A stretch of 54,021 bases of DNA from Rhizobium sp. Q54 (GTDB taxonomy: Bacteria > Pseudomonadota > Alphaproteobacteria > Rhizobiales > Aestuariivirgaceae), in NCBI GenBank assembly GCA_945889445.1, contig CAMDBX010000018.1:1-54021 (forward strand), in the 5' to 3' direction. How positions within the stretch are numbered: position 1 is the stretch's first letter; each line of letters opens with the position of its first letter. The position numbers were made by a program, and so were the translations under genes. The notes beneath the pieces were generated by a model. It saw only the letters and a list, made by a program, of their open reading frames with translations. It made no database searches and had not been told where the DNA came from. Below are positions 51,095 through 54,021 of this stretch, piece after piece.

Positions 51095-51891
51095 TTGCCC
51101 TTCCACTGGGGCTTGCGCTTCTCGGCGAAGGCGCGCGCCCCTTCCAGCTGGTCCTCGCTCGAATAGAGCACGTCGACCGTCTTCAGCTTGCGCTTGGTCA
51201 CCATGTCAAAGGCCTGCTGCACCGGCAGGTGTGCCGTCTCGCGGGTCACTTCCTTGATGGCGGCGAAGACCAGCGGCGGGCCGTCGGCCAGCTGGTCGGC
51301 CACGTCGCGGGCGCGCGCCATCAGCTGGTCAGCCGGAACGATCTCGTTGATGAGGCCCCAGTGCTTGGCTTCCTTCGCATCGATGCGGCGGCCGGTGAAC
51401 AGCATCTCCATCGCCACGGCGTAGGGGATGCGGCGCGGCAGCTTGATCGAGGCGGCGTCCGCCACGGTGCCGGAGTTGATCTCAGGGAGCGCGAAGGTGG
51501 CATGCTCCGCGGCGATGATGATGTCGCACGAAATCATGATCTCGAAGCCGCCGCCGAAGGCGAGACCGTTCACCGCGCAGATGACGGGCTTGTTGAGTCC
51601 GGGAAGTTCCTGCAGGCCGCCGAAGCCGCCAACGCCATAATCCGAGTCCGGCGCCTCGCCCTCGGCCGCGGCTTTCAGGTCCCAGCCGGGGCAGAAGAAC
51701 TTCTCGCCCGTGCCGGTGAGGATGGCCACGCGCAGCTCCGGGTCATCGCGGAAGCCCGCGAAGATGTCGCCCATGACGCGGCTGGTCGCGGCATCGATGG
51801 CATTTGCCTTGCCGCGCTCGATCCTGACTTCAAGCACGCGTCCACGCTTGGTGACGTGGATCGGGCCGGTGGTAGTTTCGGTGACGGTCAT
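51091..51891 (-). CDS. caiD: enoyl-CoA hydratase/isomerase, carnitinyl-CoA dehydratase-like, 266 aa
   Basis: Crotonase-fold enzyme. Phrases characteristic of CaiD are present: KANAIDAATSRVMG (about 29-42), FRDDPELRVAILTGTGEKFF, PGWDLKAAAEGEAPDSD (about 72-88), NGLAFGGGFEIMISCD (oxyanion hole) and the ending EDQLEGARAFAEKRKPQWKGK-type tail. E. coli CaiD dehydrates carnitinyl-CoA; here carnitine metabolism is only a suggestion, because the CaiB-type CoA transferase is not seen. The start overlaps the acyl-CoA synthetase stop (ATGA). Confidence 0.8.
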   Translation of the reverse strand: MTVTETTTGPIHVTKRGRVLEVRIERGKANAIDAATSRVMGDIFAGFRDDPELRVAILTGTGEKFFCPGWDLKAAAEGEAPDSDYGVGGFGGLQELPGLNKPVICAVNGLAFGGGFEIMISCDIIIAAEHATFALPEINSGTVADAASIKLPRRIPYAVAMEMLFTGRRIDAKEAKHWGLINEIVPADQLMARARDVADQLADGPPLVFAAIKEVTRETAHLPVQQAFDMVTKRKLKTVDVLYSSEDQLEGARAFAEKRKPQWKGK

Positions 51892-53924
51892 GGCTTCCTC
51901 ATCTTGATAAGGGCATCGACGGCAATTGCGCCGTCCTTGAGAACGAGCAGGGGGTTGACGTCGACTTCCTCGACGAGCCCACGGTTGGCATTGGCGAAGT
52001 CCGCCACCGCCTCGACGGCACGGAAGACGGCCTGTTGGTCGCCTGACTTGCCGCGGAAGCCCTCGACCAGCGTCCACACCTTCAGCGTCTTCAGCGCGCG
52101 CTCGATCTCGGAGCGCGTCGTCGGCAGGATCAGCGTCACCGAGTCCTTGAGGAGTTCGGTGAGGATGCCGCCCGCGCCGACGACCAGTGCCGTGCCGAAT
52201 TGCGGGTCCGAGGTGAGCCCGATGATGAGCTCGGCGACGGCCCCCGTCACCATGCGCTCGACCAGCACATCGGGCGCGAGTTTCGCCATGCGCTCGGCAG
52301 CTTCGCGGACCTCGTCAGCCGTGCGCAGGTTCAGCGCCACGCCTCCGGCTTCGGTCTTGTGGGCAATGGCGGCGGAGGACACCTTGAGGGTTACCGGGTA
52401 GCCGAGCTTCTCCGCAGCGGCGACAGCATCCTCCGCCGGGCAGACGATGCCCTCGGGCACGGAGAGGCCGTGCTTCTTCAGCAGTGCCTTTGCCGCGGAC
52501 TCGCTGAAGATGCGATCATCGCTGCCCTTGGTGAGTGGCGTCAGCATGTCGGGCAGGGTTTCGGTGCGCGCCCAGTTGCGGCCGATGAAGGCGGCGGCTT
52601 CGAAGGCCGTCAGGGCATCGTCGAGGCCCATCATGGGCGCGACACCGGACTGTGAGAGTTCATCTGCGAGCGACAGCGGCATGCCTTCCGACAGCGAGGC
52701 AACGACAGCCGCGCGCGCGCCCGTTGCCTGCGCGGCAGCGGCCATGGCGCGCGCGGTGGTGGCCCAGGCTTCCGGCTTCATCTTGGGGTGGGTCGGCGTG
52801 TCGAGGATCACCATGCCCACGTCGAAGCCGCCCTTCAGCACTTGCGTGAAGGTCGCGGTCAGCTTGTCCGGCTGGCCCCAGATGAAGGTGTGGTAGTCGA
52901 GCGGGTTATCGATGGCCACGTATTCGTTGAGCGTGGCCGCCACGCGCGGCTTCGTCGCCGCGTTGAAGGGTGGGAAGCTCACCTTCTTTTCCAGCGCCAT
53001 GTCGGCCACCAGAGCCGCCTCGCCGCCGGAACATGACAGCGACACGAGGCGCGAGTCCGCGATGGGCCCGCCATTGTGCAGGAACTTCAGCGTCTCGGCG
53101 AAGGCCGAGACCGATTTCATGCGCGCGATGCCATAGCGCTCGAACAGCGCGTCATAGAGCGTGTCGGCGCCGGCGAGCGATGAGGTGTGGCTCATCGCCA
53201 CCTTGGCACCCTGTTCCGAGCGGCCCGTCTTCAGCACCACGATGGGCACCTTGCGCTGCCGCGCGAGAGCTGCAGCTCTTGCGAAGGCCGCGACATCGGG
53301 CAGTCCTTCGACATGAAGGCCGATGGCCGAGATGCGCGGATCGGCGGAGAGTGTCTCCACCATGTCATGCATGCCGACGTCCACCTGGTTGCCGATGGAG
53401 AACACGGCCGCCACGGGCAAGCCCCGCATCATCATGGTGAAGTTGCAGGCGATGTTGCCGGACTGGGTGATGAGCGCCACGCCGCGTTCGACCGGCTCCA
53501 GACCCGTCTCGTCCGGCCAGAGAGCGGCGCGCGACAGGGTGTTGACGAAGCCATAGCAGTTGGGGCCCATCAGCGGCATGCCGTTGGCCGCGGCCAGCAG
53601 CTTTCGCTGCAGATCGGTGTTTCCTGTCTCGGCGAAACCCGCGGCATAGATTACCGCTCCGCCACAGCCCTTGGCGGCCAGCGCGCGTACGACCTCGATG
53701 GTCGGCTCGTTCTTCACCGCGATGAAGGCGGCATCCACGGCTTCCGGAATGTCGTCAGGCGACTTCAGCGTGGGGACGCCCGAGAGCTCGTCGCGCTTGG
53801 GATGAACGGCATAGATCGTGCCGGTGAAACCCAGTTCCCGCGTGCGCCTGATGGCGATGGCGCATTCATTGCCGCCGACGAAGGCGATGGACCTGGGGTT
53901 GAGGAGGCGGGTGAGGTCCCTCAT
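51888..53924 (-). CDS. acyl-CoA synthetase (NDP-forming) / acetate-CoA ligase family, 678 aa
   Basis: Joins a carboxylic acid to CoA with ATP or GTP and forms NDP and phosphate. Fused alpha and beta domains: CoA-binding Rossmann (about 1-125, RSIAFVGGNECAIAIRR, PLMGPNCYGFVN), flavodoxin-like ligase domain with the phospho-His in AKVAMSHTSSLAGAD (H246), and a C-terminal ATP-grasp domain from about 450 (GYPVTLKVSSAAIAHKTEAG). Acid substrate unknown. First gene of a 4-base-overlapping trio with the CaiD-like hydratase and an SDR, which suits activation followed by hydration/dehydration and oxidation. Its GGGAGAGGACG ribosome site is inside a palindromic repeat. Confidence 0.88.
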   Translation of the reverse strand: MRDLTRLLNPRSIAFVGGNECAIAIRRTRELGFTGTIYAVHPKRDELSGVPTLKSPDDIPEAVDAAFIAVKNEPTIEVVRALAAKGCGGAVIYAAGFAETGNTDLQRKLLAAANGMPLMGPNCYGFVNTLSRAALWPDETGLEPVERGVALITQSGNIACNFTMMMRGLPVAAVFSIGNQVDVGMHDMVETLSADPRISAIGLHVEGLPDVAAFARAAALARQRKVPIVVLKTGRSEQGAKVAMSHTSSLAGADTLYDALFERYGIARMKSVSAFAETLKFLHNGGPIADSRLVSLSCSGGEAALVADMALEKKVSFPPFNAATKPRVAATLNEYVAIDNPLDYHTFIWGQPDKLTATFTQVLKGGFDVGMVILDTPTHPKMKPEAWATTARAMAAAAQATGARAAVVASLSEGMPLSLADELSQSGVAPMMGLDDALTAFEAAAFIGRNWARTETLPDMLTPLTKGSDDRIFSESAAKALLKKHGLSVPEGIVCPAEDAVAAAEKLGYPVTLKVSSAAIAHKTEAGGVALNLRTADEVREAAERMAKLAPDVLVERMVTGAVAELIIGLTSDPQFGTALVVGAGGILTELLKDSVTLILPTTRSEIERALKTLKVWTLVEGFRGKSGDQQAVFRAVEAVADFANANRGLVEEVDVNPLLVLKDGAIAVDALIKMRKP

Positions 53925-53925
53925 C

Positions 53926-54021
53926 GTCCTCTCCCGCCTGCGGGAGAGGAGGGGGCCCCAACGCAGTTGGGGTAGGAGAGGGGACGCAGGTGTGGAGCGC
54001 GCGGCCCCTCACCACCCCGCC
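53926..54021. repeat. compound palindromic repeat at the right edge, overlapping a ribosome site
   Basis: CTCTCCCGC/GCGGGAGAG (53930-53947) and CCCCAAC/GTTGGGG (53956-53972) occur in the same order as in 7825-7870. The first stem carries GGGAGAGGACG, the ribosome site of the acyl-CoA synthetase gene on the minus strand. The repeat runs to the window end. Confidence 0.6.

Overview
The window reads as a GC-rich alphaproteobacterial chromosome, most likely of the order Hyphomicrobiales (Rhizobiales). The pointers are a separately encoded PurS/PurQ/PurL set, a DUF1476-type F1-ATPase zeta inhibitor, a Usg-like protein, a DUF6867-type protein inside a liv operon, and several families of palindromic intergenic repeats. 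No rRNA, tRNA or CRISPR array was found. Genus and species cannot be read from this sequence.

Positions 1-4854 are the right-hand part of an integrated element, all on the minus strand. It has a tyrosine integrase, a 204-residue unknown, an AlpA/Xis-like winged-helix protein, several small unknown proteins, and a primase of the archaeo-eukaryotic (AEP) superfamily cut off by the left edge. The order int, alpA/xis, small genes, primase resembles phage satellites (PICI-like islands) or small integrative elements. Two signals look regulatory: a hairpin that would bury the Shine-Dalgarno of the xis-like gene, and an array of GTTTGCA heptamers upstream of the integrase.

From 5098 on the content looks like core chromosome. 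trmJ and murI overlap, followed by a promoter-hairpin unit that may be a small RNA, an orphan ABC permease and rpsD. Next come an NCS2 permease with an extra C-terminal domain, a divergent nucleotidyltransferase / CDP-alcohol phosphotransferase pair, a DUF3445 haem-type demethylase and usg. A four-gene membrane operon follows (DMT transporter, double-length fused DMT, MFS, small membrane protein). The purC-purS-purQ-purL-bolA-grxD block runs on the minus strand and purB lies about 4.6 kb away. Between them are the zeta inhibitor, an HpaI-type aldolase, pncB, an L,D-transpeptidase and a cupin with the complete DddQ-type DMSP lyase metal site.

29.6-37.4 kb is an amino-acid uptake region: a complete branched-chain amino acid ABC system (livHMGF, a DUF6867 protein, livJ), then a second livJ-like binding protein grouped with a stand-alone RAM domain and a DUF2259 protein. 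Divergent from livH is a padR - membrane-fusion protein - RND pump operon with an inverted-repeat operator ahead of padR. 42.7-54 kb holds catabolic and regulatory genes: an aminotransferase, a lipoprotein, a GNAT, an FAD oxidoreductase, an SDR/MFS pair, and a GcvA-type LysR regulator divergent from a self-contained 59-residue small-protein unit. The window ends with a tightly overlapped acyl-CoA synthetase (NDP-forming) - CaiD-like hydratase - SDR operon whose first Shine-Dalgarno lies inside a palindromic repeat.

All functions are inferred from motifs read by eye; no database search was run.
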